Position numbers and translations under genes: made by a program | Notes under the pieces: generated by a model | What the model was told of the DNA's origin: nothing | The model's database searches: none | The model's input: the letters and a program-made list of their open reading frames with translations, nothing else | In this document: positions 44,273-53,122 of the stretch, piece after piece | Numbering within the stretch: position 1 is the first letter of the stretch | How the letters are laid out: the number at the start of each line of letters is the position of its first letter | NCBI RefSeq assembly: GCF_048087625.1 | Contig: NZ_CP159805.1 | Location: 310,001 to 374,000, forward strand | Source: Pseudothioglobus sp905182815 | GTDB taxonomy: Bacteria; Pseudomonadota; Gammaproteobacteria; PS1; Pseudothioglobaceae | Direction of reading: 5' to 3' | Length of the DNA: 64,000 nt

Positions 44273-46534
44273 TTAATAAATGCGAGAATTTTTTTGGATA
44301 AATGATGGTGCTCCGTCACATTTTATATCATTGCCAACTTTAATCGATCCTCCTCCATACTCTTGCTTTTTGCGATAAGCAGACAAACATATTTTAACGC
44401 CGGTAATTGCTGCCTCATTAACCTCTATTTCAGAACTATCTTTAGAAACTATGCCAAAGAGTGCTTCATTCAATACTAGACTACTAATTTGTACTTTAGC
44501 TCCTTCACCTGCAGACACTCCTTTATCCCCACAATAAGCAAGTTGAGCTTCTTGAAATCTATAGAGGCCAGAAGAAACATCTAAGCAATCATTTCCTGCA
44601 TTTGTAACTTGTATTTTTTCAAATGCTAATTGTGAAAAATCTGCATCAATAGCATCAGATTTTGCATCAACAACAATCAAGTTATTAAGGCTGCCAGTCG
44701 ATCTTACAAAATGAACTGCATCTTCACATTTTGATTCGCTCAATTGAATTGTCATGTTTATCAAATTTATATCATTAAAAGTGATACACCCAGTCAATCC
44801 AAACTCGGATGATCTATCACCTTCTTGTTTAATATAACCAAGATTAGCATCTTCATCAATAACCAATATCCAATTTTTAAGTGTTCCTCCAGATATCTTT
44901 ATTTGAGCTGTTTGGTCGTTAAATTCTAGACGTCTAATAAATATACTTTTATTCACCTTATCTATTTTTGGTTCTAGATTCGAAGTATGCTCCAGAACTG
45001 CCCCACTAAAACCTATATTAACGGAATTTTTTTCTAATGGATTGAAGTACATTTTATTTTTTGCTACTATATCAAAACCATGAATGAACAGCCCATCATT
45101 AAGGTTTTGTGGGTGAAATGGATAATCTTTAGAGAAAAATGAACCATCTACTTTTTCTAACGCACATTCAAAGTAATCATTATTAATTAAACACGTTTTC
45201 AACTCACTTTCATTATGTTTCCAAGAAACTTCGATCTTTCGACCAATTTTTTTAGCAGCTTTTTTGAGGTAACTATCCCCATTAAACTCCTCAAGCAGTT
45301 TTTTATGTTCCTTGTAGCTACTTGCTATGCTTACATTTTCTAAAAAAATAACAGCATCATTAATAAGTTTGATGATTTCATTATCTTTAAAACTTACGCC
45401 ACGATCTTTCAGCAATGATGACAGCTCTTTTATGTTTATTTTTTTTAAATTATTCGATACAAAGTCTTTTTGGATTTTTGTAAATTTAAAATTAACATCG
45501 ACAGGATGGCGGGCATTATGATGCCCATCATAGTATATTGGGAAGAATTCACGAGATATAAGATCATAGATAATTCGATGATCATCTCGACTTAATCCAT
45601 CCGCATTTTTTAGAGCAAAATTAAGTAAATGAAAATGTATGAATCTATTTTGACTATTGCTTGGCAAGAAATCTATCGTTAAAGCAGGGTCAGAGTAATC
45701 AATTAAGGACAACCTATTTGTTTTTAAATAAACTGGACTAATTAGATCTAACATGTCTCTAGCAATTCTATTAACATTTTCACTTTTAATAAGCTTAGTG
45801 TTGACGATTTTTGGATTTGCAAGCTCGTAGTACCCTTCATCACCTTCAATAATAAATCCGTCATGAAAGTCATTGGTTTCAAGTAGTGATTTTGAAATAT
45901 CTTCTTGAAATAATGCTTGAAACATTTCACCTCCAATTTGCACATTAACCATTGCAGTTTTAGGCGCCATAAATCCCATTTTTTTGTGTATGAGTGCGAT
46001 TAGTATTTCATACTTAAACGCCCGTGAACGTGGTACTAGAAGTTTAAATTTAGTAATATTATGAATCCTTCCATTTTTTAGTTTAATTTTGATAGAGTGT
46101 TTAATTGCTCCACCTCTTCCCATGTGATCATGCATATCTCCAGTCAGTCTATATTCCCCAATAAGCTTGCATTGAGAGTTATTGAATTGCACTTCAACTT
46201 TTCGGTATTTTGACCATCCTCTGTTAGTCAGATTGCTTACGCCTTCGACCTCTCTGAATTTCTTTAAGATACTCTTATAGAATTTTTCTTCATTCAAATT
46301 TAATTTTATTACTTTAACCTGTTCTAGCCATCTATTTGAATTTAAGTCTTCATAAATCTCCTCACATTCTGGTTCGATATTTGGAACGACAGTCAATATT
46401 TTCTGAAATTCATCATCAGATAGGAGTTGACTTTCCAAAAATATCTCTTGGGCACTTACTGCTATTGGAGCAATCAAAAACAAAATTAAAAAGCCATAAA
46501 TAAGTAAAATTACTTTATTAATTGATTTAATCAC
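44273..46534 (-). CDS. CotH-kinase family exported protein with C-terminal beta-helix
   Basis: About 753 residues. GTG at 46534, 13 bases after the VTC gene stop, gives a sensible signal peptide (VIKSINKVILLIYGFLILFL then IAPIAVSAQ); a longer frame to 46639 would overlap the VTC gene and is unlikely. Residues 80-410 hold a CotH kinase-like domain (FKLLVPRSRAFKYEILIALI, LFQEDISKSLL, GLSRDDHRIIYD, FFPIYYDGHHNARH). The last 250 residues look like a parallel beta-helix (VSSGLYRFQEAQLAYCGDKG). CotH kinases phosphorylate secreted proteins in spores; a bacterial substrate is not known here. It is the last gene of the DUF4956-VTC-CotH unit. Confidence 0.85.
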   Translation of the reverse strand: MIKSINKVILLIYGFLILFLIAPIAVSAQEIFLESQLLSDDEFQKILTVVPNIEPECEEIYEDLNSNRWLEQVKVIKLNLNEEKFYKSILKKFREVEGVSNLTNRGWSKYRKVEVQFNNSQCKLIGEYRLTGDMHDHMGRGGAIKHSIKIKLKNGRIHNITKFKLLVPRSRAFKYEILIALIHKKMGFMAPKTAMVNVQIGGEMFQALFQEDISKSLLETNDFHDGFIIEGDEGYYELANPKIVNTKLIKSENVNRIARDMLDLISPVYLKTNRLSLIDYSDPALTIDFLPSNSQNRFIHFHLLNFALKNADGLSRDDHRIIYDLISREFFPIYYDGHHNARHPVDVNFKFTKIQKDFVSNNLKKINIKELSSLLKDRGVSFKDNEIIKLINDAVIFLENVSIASSYKEHKKLLEEFNGDSYLKKAAKKIGRKIEVSWKHNESELKTCLINNDYFECALEKVDGSFFSKDYPFHPQNLNDGLFIHGFDIVAKNKMYFNPLEKNSVNIGFSGAVLEHTSNLEPKIDKVNKSIFIRRLEFNDQTAQIKISGGTLKNWILVIDEDANLGYIKQEGDRSSEFGLTGCITFNDINLINMTIQLSESKCEDAVHFVRSTGSLNNLIVVDAKSDAIDADFSQLAFEKIQVTNAGNDCLDVSSGLYRFQEAQLAYCGDKGVSAGEGAKVQISSLVLNEALFGIVSKDSSEIEVNEAAITGVKICLSAYRKKQEYGGGSIKVGNDIKCDGAPSFIQKNSRIY

Positions 46535-46547
46535 AATCCCTGTCTTA

Positions 46548-47144
46548 TTAGTTTCTATCAAAGCACAACAAGCCACGTGAGTACTTTGAAAACCTTGATG
46601 TAGGTTGTGAAATAATGCTTTTGATATAATCATCACCATAGTTAATAGGTGATTTCACCTCCATGACGTCCTCATTGTCCCTAGCAACAATATTAGTCTT
46701 ATACTTAAGAGATTTGTAAGAAATATTTCGATCAAAAGTAATGCGCAATGATTTAAAACTGAAATAATGTCGCTCATAACTTACTATCAAGGATGGCTTT
46801 AAAATACCATAAGAACTATCAAAATACCGAGTCTTTAGTACAGCATCAAGATGTTGTAATTTAGGCTTTTTTTGTACAGATTTAAAGCGCCCTTCAATAG
46901 ACGAAATTTTGGTTTCTTTTGTGAAATCTTGCCTATTATCATACCATCTAATACGTATTTTTTTTCTTGGCAAAACACCTTCTTCTGATTCCTGGAAGAG
47001 CGATAGACTTTCATTGTCAAAATAACAACTGTTAACAACTCTACATGGATATAACTCTTCCATACCAAGAGTTATTAACTGATCTTGTAGTTGTGCCATA
47101 TCACTATGAGAAAGTCGAAACTTATTTTCTTTTCTAAAGCTCAT
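46548..47144 (-). CDS. VTC-domain protein (polyphosphate-polymerase-like)
   Basis: A 198-residue soluble protein of the VTC domain type: RKENKFRLSHSDMAQLQDQL at the start, VVNSCYFDNESLSLFQESEE, KKIRIRWYDN, KETKISSIEGRFKS and a charged end ARDNEDVMEVKSPINYGDDY. These basic and acidic strands line the tunnel of the triphosphate-tunnel fold. Yeast VTC4 polymerises polyphosphate; bacterial homologues beside CotH and DUF4956 have no proven role. It lies 13 bases before the CotH gene and about 100 bases after the DUF4956 gene. Confidence 0.87.
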   Translation of the reverse strand: MSFRKENKFRLSHSDMAQLQDQLITLGMEELYPCRVVNSCYFDNESLSLFQESEEGVLPRKKIRIRWYDNRQDFTKETKISSIEGRFKSVQKKPKLQHLDAVLKTRYFDSSYGILKPSLIVSYERHYFSFKSLRITFDRNISYKSLKYKTNIVARDNEDVMEVKSPINYGDDYIKSIISQPTSRFSKYSRGLLCFDRN

Positions 47145-47247
47145 TAGTTATATTAGGAAAATTAAAAGTTCCATATTTTACTAATCCATAATAAGTAATT
47201 ATTAAATAGTCTTTAAAATGCTAAAGAATTAAAACCTAAAATTTAAC

Positions 47248-47892
47248 TTATTTAGAAAGTTGATAGCTAATAATATCATTATTATCTTTAAAACTTTTTT
47301 GGATATTTAATAAATCGCTAAATTTATGTGCAGTTAAAATATATTCAACATTTTCTTCTGAAACACGTTTAAGCGTGAGATGTTCATTGTGCTCTAGAAT
47401 AGCGAGAGTTTTTGTAGACGTTATTTCAAGAGTACTTAAGGCATTTCCTTCTATGAACGACGTTGTAAAAAATGGCTTTCGAAATATCATAAGTGACAGA
47501 TAATAACAAAAGACAAGGGCTATCGTAGCAAGAATAATGGAGCCAGCTAAAAAGAAAAGCCATTTAATGCTAACTGACGCAGCAATACCCATCGTAATTG
47601 CACCAAAGTAAACTGAAAGCTCAAATGGAGAGCGAACTGGATGTCGAAATCGAACAATCGAGAGAGCTCCAACCATACCAAGTGAAAGTGCAATATTACC
47701 AGCAATCACATTAGTTATAACGTAAGTTAAAATTGGCAGCAATACCAAAGTGGCTGTGTGTGCAGTAGTTGTAATCCATCGCTGCCCAAGTAATTGAAGT
47801 GCAAGTCTTATTGCTATTGACATTAAAATCAATAGTAAAATTTCTGTTAACTTTTCGCCTTGTTGTAGCAGTATGTCATTCATATGTGTCAA
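47248..47892 (-). CDS. DUF4956-family membrane protein
   Basis: A 214-residue protein with four or so membrane spans (ILLLILMSIAIRLALQLLGQ, ATLVLLPILTYVITNVIAGN, IKWLFFLAGSIILATIALVF). LGMVGALSIVRFRHPVRSPF is the conserved DUF4956 motif. The C-terminal 70 residues are a small soluble domain. It is the first gene of a minus-strand trio with VTC and CotH, a set seen together in many bacteria, suggesting a membrane complex that makes or uses a phosphorylated product. Confidence 0.88.
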   Translation of the reverse strand: MTHMNDILLQQGEKLTEILLLILMSIAIRLALQLLGQRWITTTAHTATLVLLPILTYVITNVIAGNIALSLGMVGALSIVRFRHPVRSPFELSVYFGAITMGIAASVSIKWLFFLAGSIILATIALVFCYYLSLMIFRKPFFTTSFIEGNALSTLEITSTKTLAILEHNEHLTLKRVSEENVEYILTAHKFSDLLNIQKSFKDNNDIISYQLSK

Positions 47893-48171
47893 AAATTATA
47901 CTGATTTTTCAATCATACGATAATTAATATACTATTAATATATAAAAGAGAAATAATAATTTATAATTACTCAATATCTGATCAAGCTTTATCAATATTA
48001 ATGAGATGTCTTAATGAATGATATGATAAATTGGGATAGATGGATTTTGTTGACGCGACTTGTGGAGATTTTAATCCCCAAACATAATGCACCCAATGAA
48101 ATTAATTGTATTAATTGAAATGGTATTTAAGATTTTATTATTCAAAATTTTTAAGAATTAATGGGTAAATT
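47893..48171. other. Divergent region between the DUF4956-VTC-CotH unit and the rfbF operon
   Basis: About 280 bases with no gene. It must hold promoters for both directions. A TTGACG at 48050-48055 resembles a -35 box, but the best following AT box (TTTAAT at 48070) is only 14 bases away, so I do not call a promoter. An imperfect inverted repeat (GGAGATTTTAATCCCC) overlaps it. Nothing else is visible. Confidence 0.35.
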
Positions 48172-48942
48172 ATGAAAGCAGTTATATTAGCAGGTGGTCT
48201 TGGTACTCGCTTAAGTGAAGAAACAACTTTTAAGCCAAAACCGATGATTGAAATTGGTGGTAAACCAGTTTTATGGCATATTATGAAAATGTATTCTTCA
48301 CATGGTATTAATGACTTTGTAATTTGCTGTGGCTATAAAGGCTATGTTATTAAAGAATATTTTGCAAACTATTTTCTGCACCAATCAGATGTAACCTTTG
48401 AAATGAAAAGTAATTCTATGGAAGTTCATCATAAGCGTGCAGAACCTTGGACAGTTACTTTAATTGATACAGGTGAAAAATCAATGACTGGAGGTAGATT
48501 GCTTAGAGTTTCTGAATATATAAAAAATGAAGAGGCTTTTTGCTTCACTTATGGTGATGGTGTTTCAGATATTGACATAACAAAATTGATTAAATTTCAT
48601 AAAGCTCATGGTAAGGATGCAACACTTACTGCAACATATTCTCCAGCAAGGTTTGGTGCTTTAGAAATACAAGATAATAAAATAATGAAGTTTACTGAAA
48701 AACCCATAGGCGATGGCGCCTTAATCAATGGTGGTTTTTTTGTACTTTCTCCAAATGTTTTAGACCGCATTTCAGGAGATGATTGTATATGGGAGCAAGC
48801 GCCATTAAAAAGTCTATCAACTGATCTTAGTCTTATGGCATTTAAACATGAAGGTTTTTGGCAACCAATGGACACACAAAGGGATATGGCATATTTACAG
48901 GAATTATGGGATAAAGATGAAGCACCATGGAAAACCTGGTAG
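48172..48942 (+). CDS. rfbF: Glucose-1-phosphate cytidylyltransferase
   Basis: Makes CDP-glucose. The 256 residues show KAVILAGGLGTRLSEETTFK, PKPMIEIGGKPVLWHIMKMY and GVSDIDITKLIKFHKAHGKD, diagnostic of RfbF (DdhA), and EGFWQPMDTQRDMAYLQELW at the end. First gene of the CDP-sugar set rfbFGH. It follows a long intergenic region and is probably the first gene of its operon. Confidence 0.96.
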   Translation: MKAVILAGGLGTRLSEETTFKPKPMIEIGGKPVLWHIMKMYSSHGINDFVICCGYKGYVIKEYFANYFLHQSDVTFEMKSNSMEVHHKRAEPWTVTLIDTGEKSMTGGRLLRVSEYIKNEEAFCFTYGDGVSDIDITKLIKFHKAHGKDATLTATYSPARFGALEIQDNKIMKFTEKPIGDGALINGGFFVLSPNVLDRISGDDCIWEQAPLKSLSTDLSLMAFKHEGFWQPMDTQRDMAYLQELWDKDEAPWKTW

Positions 48943-48948
48943 ATCAGA

Positions 48949-50007
48949 ATGGTTGATAAAGAATTCTGGAATGGTAAGAGAGTATTTTTAACTGGGCATA
49001 CAGGATTTAAAGGAAGCTGGCTCTCTATTTGGCTAAATCACTTAGGATCCTCTGTTAAGGGCTTCGCATTAAATCCTCCCACATCACCATCTCTATACGA
49101 AACTGCAAAAATAGATAGTCTAGTTGATTCAAAAATTGGAGATATAAGAGACCAAGAGCTGCTGCATAAAAGTATGGTGAGTTTTAATCCTGATATTTTA
49201 ATCCATATGGCCGCTCAGCCATTAGTTAGACTCTCTTATGATGAGCCAATTGAGACTTATGAAGTAAATATAATAGGTACTGCTAAAGTACTAGAAGTTG
49301 CCCGCTATTGCTCAAATTTAAAAGCTATTATTAATATTACATCAGATAAATGCTATGAAAATGTAGGGTTTGACAAAAGTTATAGTGAAACTGATCCTAT
49401 GGGCGGTTTTGATCCTTATAGTTCCAGTAAAGGGTGTGCAGAATTAGTTGCATCATCATACAGACGTTCTTTTTTGAATGATGCAGGGATTGGGATTGCG
49501 TCAGTCCGTTCGGGAAATGTAATTGGTGGAGGTGATTGGGCTGCTGATAGACTAATTCCAGACATCTTAAGGTCTTTTGAATTAAATAAATCAGTTGTAA
49601 TTCGAAACCCTAATGCTACACGCCCATGGCAGCATGTTCTTGAGCCACTATCAGGTTATCTTTTGCTTGCACAGAAATTATATGATGACAAGGCATATTC
49701 AGAAGGCTGGAACTTTGGTCCTGATGAGAAAGATATAAAGCCAGTTAACTGGATTTTAGATAAAATGATTTTAAACTGGCCAAATTCAAGCTGGAGTTTG
49801 GACGATAATGTGAATCCTCATGAGGCTAGTTTTTTAAAATTAAATATATCTAAAGCTTCGGAACTCCTGGGCTGGACTCCAACTTGGGATTTACAAATGA
49901 CGCTGGGAAACATAATTCGATGGCATAAACTCTGGCTGGATGATGCTGATATGCAAAAAGTATGTATTAACGAAATTGATAATTTTACTAAGGATATGAA
50001 TAAATGA
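48949..50007 (+). CDS. rfbG: CDP-glucose 4,6-dehydratase
   Basis: Makes CDP-4-keto-6-deoxyglucose. The 352-residue SDR has VFLTGHTGFKGSWLSIWL (NAD site), HMAAQPLVRLSYDEPIETYE, NITSDKCYEN, and YSSSKGCAELVASSYR with the catalytic Tyr/Lys. VRSGNVIGGGDWAADRLIPD is diagnostic of RfbG (DdhB). It is 6 bases after rfbF and overlaps the next gene by 4. Confidence 0.96.
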   Translation: MVDKEFWNGKRVFLTGHTGFKGSWLSIWLNHLGSSVKGFALNPPTSPSLYETAKIDSLVDSKIGDIRDQELLHKSMVSFNPDILIHMAAQPLVRLSYDEPIETYEVNIIGTAKVLEVARYCSNLKAIINITSDKCYENVGFDKSYSETDPMGGFDPYSSSKGCAELVASSYRRSFLNDAGIGIASVRSGNVIGGGDWAADRLIPDILRSFELNKSVVIRNPNATRPWQHVLEPLSGYLLLAQKLYDDKAYSEGWNFGPDEKDIKPVNWILDKMILNWPNSSWSLDDNVNPHEASFLKLNISKASELLGWTPTWDLQMTLGNIIRWHKLWLDDADMQKVCINEIDNFTKDMNK

Positions 50008-51221
50008 AGAATGATACTGGTGATTTAGAACAAATCTCTTATGCAAAAACTGTTTATGGCCAGGAAGAAATTAATGCTGTAGTTAAGTGTTTGTCCGAAT
50101 CAACCCAGTTTGGTAATTACTCTAGGCAGTTTGAGCGAAAGATTGCTGATCTATTTAATAAGAAGCATTGTCTATATGTTAACTCTGGATCTTCTGCGCT
50201 CTTTATTGGAGTAGAGGCGTTTAGCTTTTCCAAAGGTGGAGAAGTTATAACTCCTGCACTGACTTTTTCTACATCCATTGGATGTTTGGTTAAAAATGAT
50301 TTAATTCCTGTTTTCGTTGATGTTGAGCCATTAACTTACTGTATAGATGTTAGTCAAATTGAAGCGCAAATTACTGAAAAAACTGTGGCTATTTTAGCGC
50401 CAAATTTGATGGGTAATCTTTGTGATTGGCCTGCAATTAGGGAAATAGCGGATAGATTCAATTTAATAGTCATTGAGGACTCTGCTGACACCCTTGGAGC
50501 AACAATAAATGGTCAAGGATCTGGCTTCTATTCTGATATGTCAATAACTAGTTTTTATGGTTCTCACATAATTAACTGCGCTGGTAATGGTGGAGCTTTA
50601 GCGATTAATGATGAAAAAGCTATGGAAAAAGCAAAGTTATTGAGATCTTGGGGTCGAAGTTCTTCATTGTTCGATGAAAAAAGTGAAGCTATTGAAAATA
50701 GGTTCAATGTTGATCTTGATGGCATTGATTATGATGCTAAGTTTGTTTTTGAGACTGTTGGTTATAATCTTGAAGGTAATGAGCTTGGTGCATCTTTTGG
50801 GATGGTTCAGCTTGAAAAGTTGGATCAAAATATTACTTCACGACAAGCCAACTTTGAAAGGCAGTGTAAGTTTTTTGATAACTACCCTGACTATTTTTCA
50901 AATCCTCAAGAGATTCGAAGTTGTAATACAGCCTGGTTGGCTTTCCCCATTCTTATTAAAGATGATGCGCCATTTACTCGTAAGGAATTCCAAATTTTCT
51001 TAGAAAAGAGGAATATTCAAACTAGAGTCGTTTTCACTGGCAACATCTTAAGACAGCCAATGTGTCAGAATATCTCCAAAAAGGTTTTGGAGGAGGGCTA
51101 TCCAAATGCAGATAGAGTTATGGCTAGAGGTGTTTTACTTCCATTACATCATGGTATGACAGAATCTATGTTTAACCGTTTACACGCTACTATTGATAGG
51201 TTTATTGAGCAATATGACTAG
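50004..51221 (+). CDS. DegT-fold 3-dehydratase, RfbH/ColD-like, with PLP lysine replaced by His and no Fe-S cysteines
   Basis: A 405-residue enzyme of the aspartate aminotransferase fold. Where aminotransferases have the PLP lysine, H188 occurs in SFYGSHIINCAGNGGALA, as in the 3-dehydratases E1 (RfbH) and ColD, which remove the C3 hydroxyl. E1/RfbH also carries a [2Fe-2S] cluster bound by a CxC...C pattern after the RxWGR motif. Here the segment is RSWGRSSSLFDEKSEAIENR with no cysteines. So it resembles ColD, which is cluster-free, although rfbF/rfbG next to it point to a CDP-sugar. The product would be a 3,6-dideoxy (or 4-keto) sugar. An E3-like reductase is not seen in the window. Confidence 0.83.
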   Translation: MKNDTGDLEQISYAKTVYGQEEINAVVKCLSESTQFGNYSRQFERKIADLFNKKHCLYVNSGSSALFIGVEAFSFSKGGEVITPALTFSTSIGCLVKNDLIPVFVDVEPLTYCIDVSQIEAQITEKTVAILAPNLMGNLCDWPAIREIADRFNLIVIEDSADTLGATINGQGSGFYSDMSITSFYGSHIINCAGNGGALAINDEKAMEKAKLLRSWGRSSSLFDEKSEAIENRFNVDLDGIDYDAKFVFETVGYNLEGNELGASFGMVQLEKLDQNITSRQANFERQCKFFDNYPDYFSNPQEIRSCNTAWLAFPILIKDDAPFTRKEFQIFLEKRNIQTRVVFTGNILRQPMCQNISKKVLEEGYPNADRVMARGVLLPLHHGMTESMFNRLHATIDRFIEQYD

Positions 51222-51224
51222 TTA

Positions 51225-51977
51225 ATGATATTAAGTAAACTAAATGCCACATTAAGAAGCAACGGCATGGTAGAAACTTTAAAAATAATAATGAAATATC
51301 CATTTCATTTGTGGAAGATAAAAAACTTTGAAAAGCTTTTAGGAACTATGAGTAATCCAGAAGATAAATTTACCTGGATTTATAAAAATAATTATTGGGG
51401 CATTGATGAGAGTTTAAGTGGACCAGGCTCAACATTAGAATATACTGAAAATCTCCGCCTAGAACTTCCTAAGCTCTTAAAGGATTTTAATATCTCTAGT
51501 ATTCTTGATCTTCCGTGCGGTGATTTTAATTGGATGAAAATTTTAATGCCAACATTAAATGTGAATTATATTGGAGGAGATATAGTTCAAGATTTGGTTG
51601 ATTCAAATAATTCAAACTATAAGAATGATTCAATTGAATTTATTAAATTAAATTTAACGAAGGATAGCTTGCCTTATTCAGATTTAATGATTTGTAGGGA
51701 TTGTTTATTCCACTTATCATTCGAAGATATTCAGAAATTTTTGATGAATTATGTGGATTCAAAAATACCTTACTTACTAACTACAACCCATAAAAATAAT
51801 AACAATTTTCAAAATACAGATATTCAAACTGGGGACCATAGAAGTATTGACTTATTTCTTCATCCATTTAATTTTCCAAAAACACCACTAGTGAGGATAG
51901 ATGACTTTTTATTGCCAGAGCCAGAAAGGGAAATGTGTCTTTTTAGTAGAGAACAAATACTATCAGTAATAAAGTAA
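51225..51977 (+). CDS. Class I SAM-dependent methyltransferase
   Basis: A 250-residue protein. Segments NYWGIDESLSGPGSTLEYT, SILDLPCGDFNWMKILMP (SAM site, about 91-108), YIGGDIVQDLVDSN and LMICRDCLFHLSFEDIQKFL are seen, with a C-terminal RIDDFLLPEPEREMCLFSR. This ensemble is found in a methyltransferase type of capsule clusters. It starts 3 bases after the dehydratase gene, so it may methylate the 3,6-dideoxy sugar. The acceptor is a guess. Confidence 0.72.
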   Translation: MILSKLNATLRSNGMVETLKIIMKYPFHLWKIKNFEKLLGTMSNPEDKFTWIYKNNYWGIDESLSGPGSTLEYTENLRLELPKLLKDFNISSILDLPCGDFNWMKILMPTLNVNYIGGDIVQDLVDSNNSNYKNDSIEFIKLNLTKDSLPYSDLMICRDCLFHLSFEDIQKFLMNYVDSKIPYLLTTTHKNNNNFQNTDIQTGDHRSIDLFLHPFNFPKTPLVRIDDFLLPEPEREMCLFSREQILSVIK

Positions 51978-51992
51978 TTTAAAATATCATTT

Positions 51993-52074
51993 ACTTATGA
52001 AAATAAGGTTGTTTATTTGAAGTTTTATATTATTGATTGGATTAATAATCGGGGCATAGTTGCATCGGTTATAA
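51993..52074 (+). pseudogene. Degenerate copy of the start of the small membrane protein gene at 56824
   Basis: From ACTTATGAAAATAA onward this stretch follows 56819-56900 closely. In the frame of the intact gene it reads MKIRLFI, stop, SFILLIGLIIGA, stop, while the intact gene gives MKIKLFICIFILFIGLIIGA. Two stop codons break it. It lies behind a methyltransferase gene, as does the intact copy. Confidence 0.87.
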
Positions 52075-52140
52075 TTTAAAAATATTTTTTTATCATTTTT
52101 TTATTTTTTAGATGTTTCGTCTTTTTCCATATATGTGGTT

Positions 52141-53118
52141 ATGATTTTAAGTAGAACCCCTTTTAGAGTTAGTTTTGTTGGTGGTGGTAGTGATTTGCCT
52201 TTTTACTTTCAAAAACATGGTGGTGCAGTCATTAGCACCACAATCAATAAATATATGTATATTACTCTTCATCAAAGGTTTGATAAGGGTTATAGAGTTT
52301 GTTATTCAACGACTGAAGATTGTGAGTCTGTAGATTTAATCAAACATGATATTGTTAGAGAATTAATAAAAAAAAGTGGAATTGTTGATAGTCTTGAAGT
52401 TACATCTATTGCTGATATACCAGCTGGAAGTGGATTAGGCTCCTCTAGCAGCTATACTGTTGGATTGGTAAGTGTTTTAAGAGCCTATAACCATAAATTG
52501 GCATTAAAAAATGAACTGGCAGAGATTGCATGTGATTTAGAAATAAATATCTTAAGAAAGCCGATTGGAAGACAAGATCAATATGCGGCTTCTTATGGAG
52601 GTCTTAATCTTATAGAGTTTAAAAAAAATAATCAAGTTTCTGTATCACCAATAGTAATGGAGAAAGGTCATCTTAAGGAAATGGAAAGTAGGTTTTTAAT
52701 GTTTTATACAGGTGAAAAGAGGTCAGCAGACGATATATTAAGTGAGCAGGCTTCAAATCTTGAAAAAAATCAGTCTTACATTGATTCTACAACTAAGCTT
52801 GTTAAGTTGACTTATGAATTATTTGATCAATTAAATAATAATAACATTAATAATATAGGCAATATACTGGACCAAGGTTGGCAAATCAAAAAAAGTTTGG
52901 CTAATGGTATAACAAATGACTATGTTAATAGCCTTTATGATAGAGCTATGAATGCAGGGGCTGATGGTGGGAAGTTACTTGGTGCAGGAAAGTCAGGGTT
53001 TATTTTGCTTTATGCCAATAAAAAATATCATGCATCCATTAGGAATGCATTAAAATTGCGCGAACTAGTCTTTAGTTTTGAAAATCAAGGCTCTTCTATT
53101 ATCTACAATCAAAATTAA
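52141..53118 (+). CDS. hddA: D-glycero-D-manno-heptose 7-phosphate kinase (HddA-like GHMP kinase)
   Basis: A GHMP kinase of about 325 residues, phosphorylating the heptose at C1. RTPFRVSFVGGGSDLPFYFQ is the diagnostic start, the ATP loop is IPAGSGLGSSSSYTVGLV (about 92-109), and the end has GADGGKLLGAGKSGFILLY. A GTG two codons earlier (52135) is possible, but the ATG fits the family better. First gene of a GDP-heptose set with gmhA, gmhB and hddC. Confidence 0.92.
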   Translation: MILSRTPFRVSFVGGGSDLPFYFQKHGGAVISTTINKYMYITLHQRFDKGYRVCYSTTEDCESVDLIKHDIVRELIKKSGIVDSLEVTSIADIPAGSGLGSSSSYTVGLVSVLRAYNHKLALKNELAEIACDLEINILRKPIGRQDQYAASYGGLNLIEFKKNNQVSVSPIVMEKGHLKEMESRFLMFYTGEKRSADDILSEQASNLEKNQSYIDSTTKLVKLTYELFDQLNNNNINNIGNILDQGWQIKKSLANGITNDYVNSLYDRAMNAGADGGKLLGAGKSGFILLYANKKYHASIRNALKLRELVFSFENQGSSIIYNQN

Positions 53119-53122
53119 TATT

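Noticed and set aside
46535..46639. Longer N-terminus for the CotH-family gene (start at 46639)
   Set aside because: It would overlap the VTC gene by about 90 bases and put a non-signal stretch before the signal peptide. GTG at 46534, 13 bases after the VTC stop, fits better.
48050..48075. Promoter with -35 TTGACG before rfbF
   Set aside because: The spacing to the nearest AT-rich box is about 14 bases, too short, and AT-rich DNA gives such hits often.
50674..51003. 109-codon frame inside the RfbH/ColD-like gene
   Set aside because: Same-strand out-of-frame shadow with biased composition (Leu, Met, Lys); the other frame has clear family motifs.
53078..53122. Earlier start for gmhA at 53078
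   Set aside because: It overlaps hddA by 41 bases. The ATG at 53123 gives the normal N-terminus.
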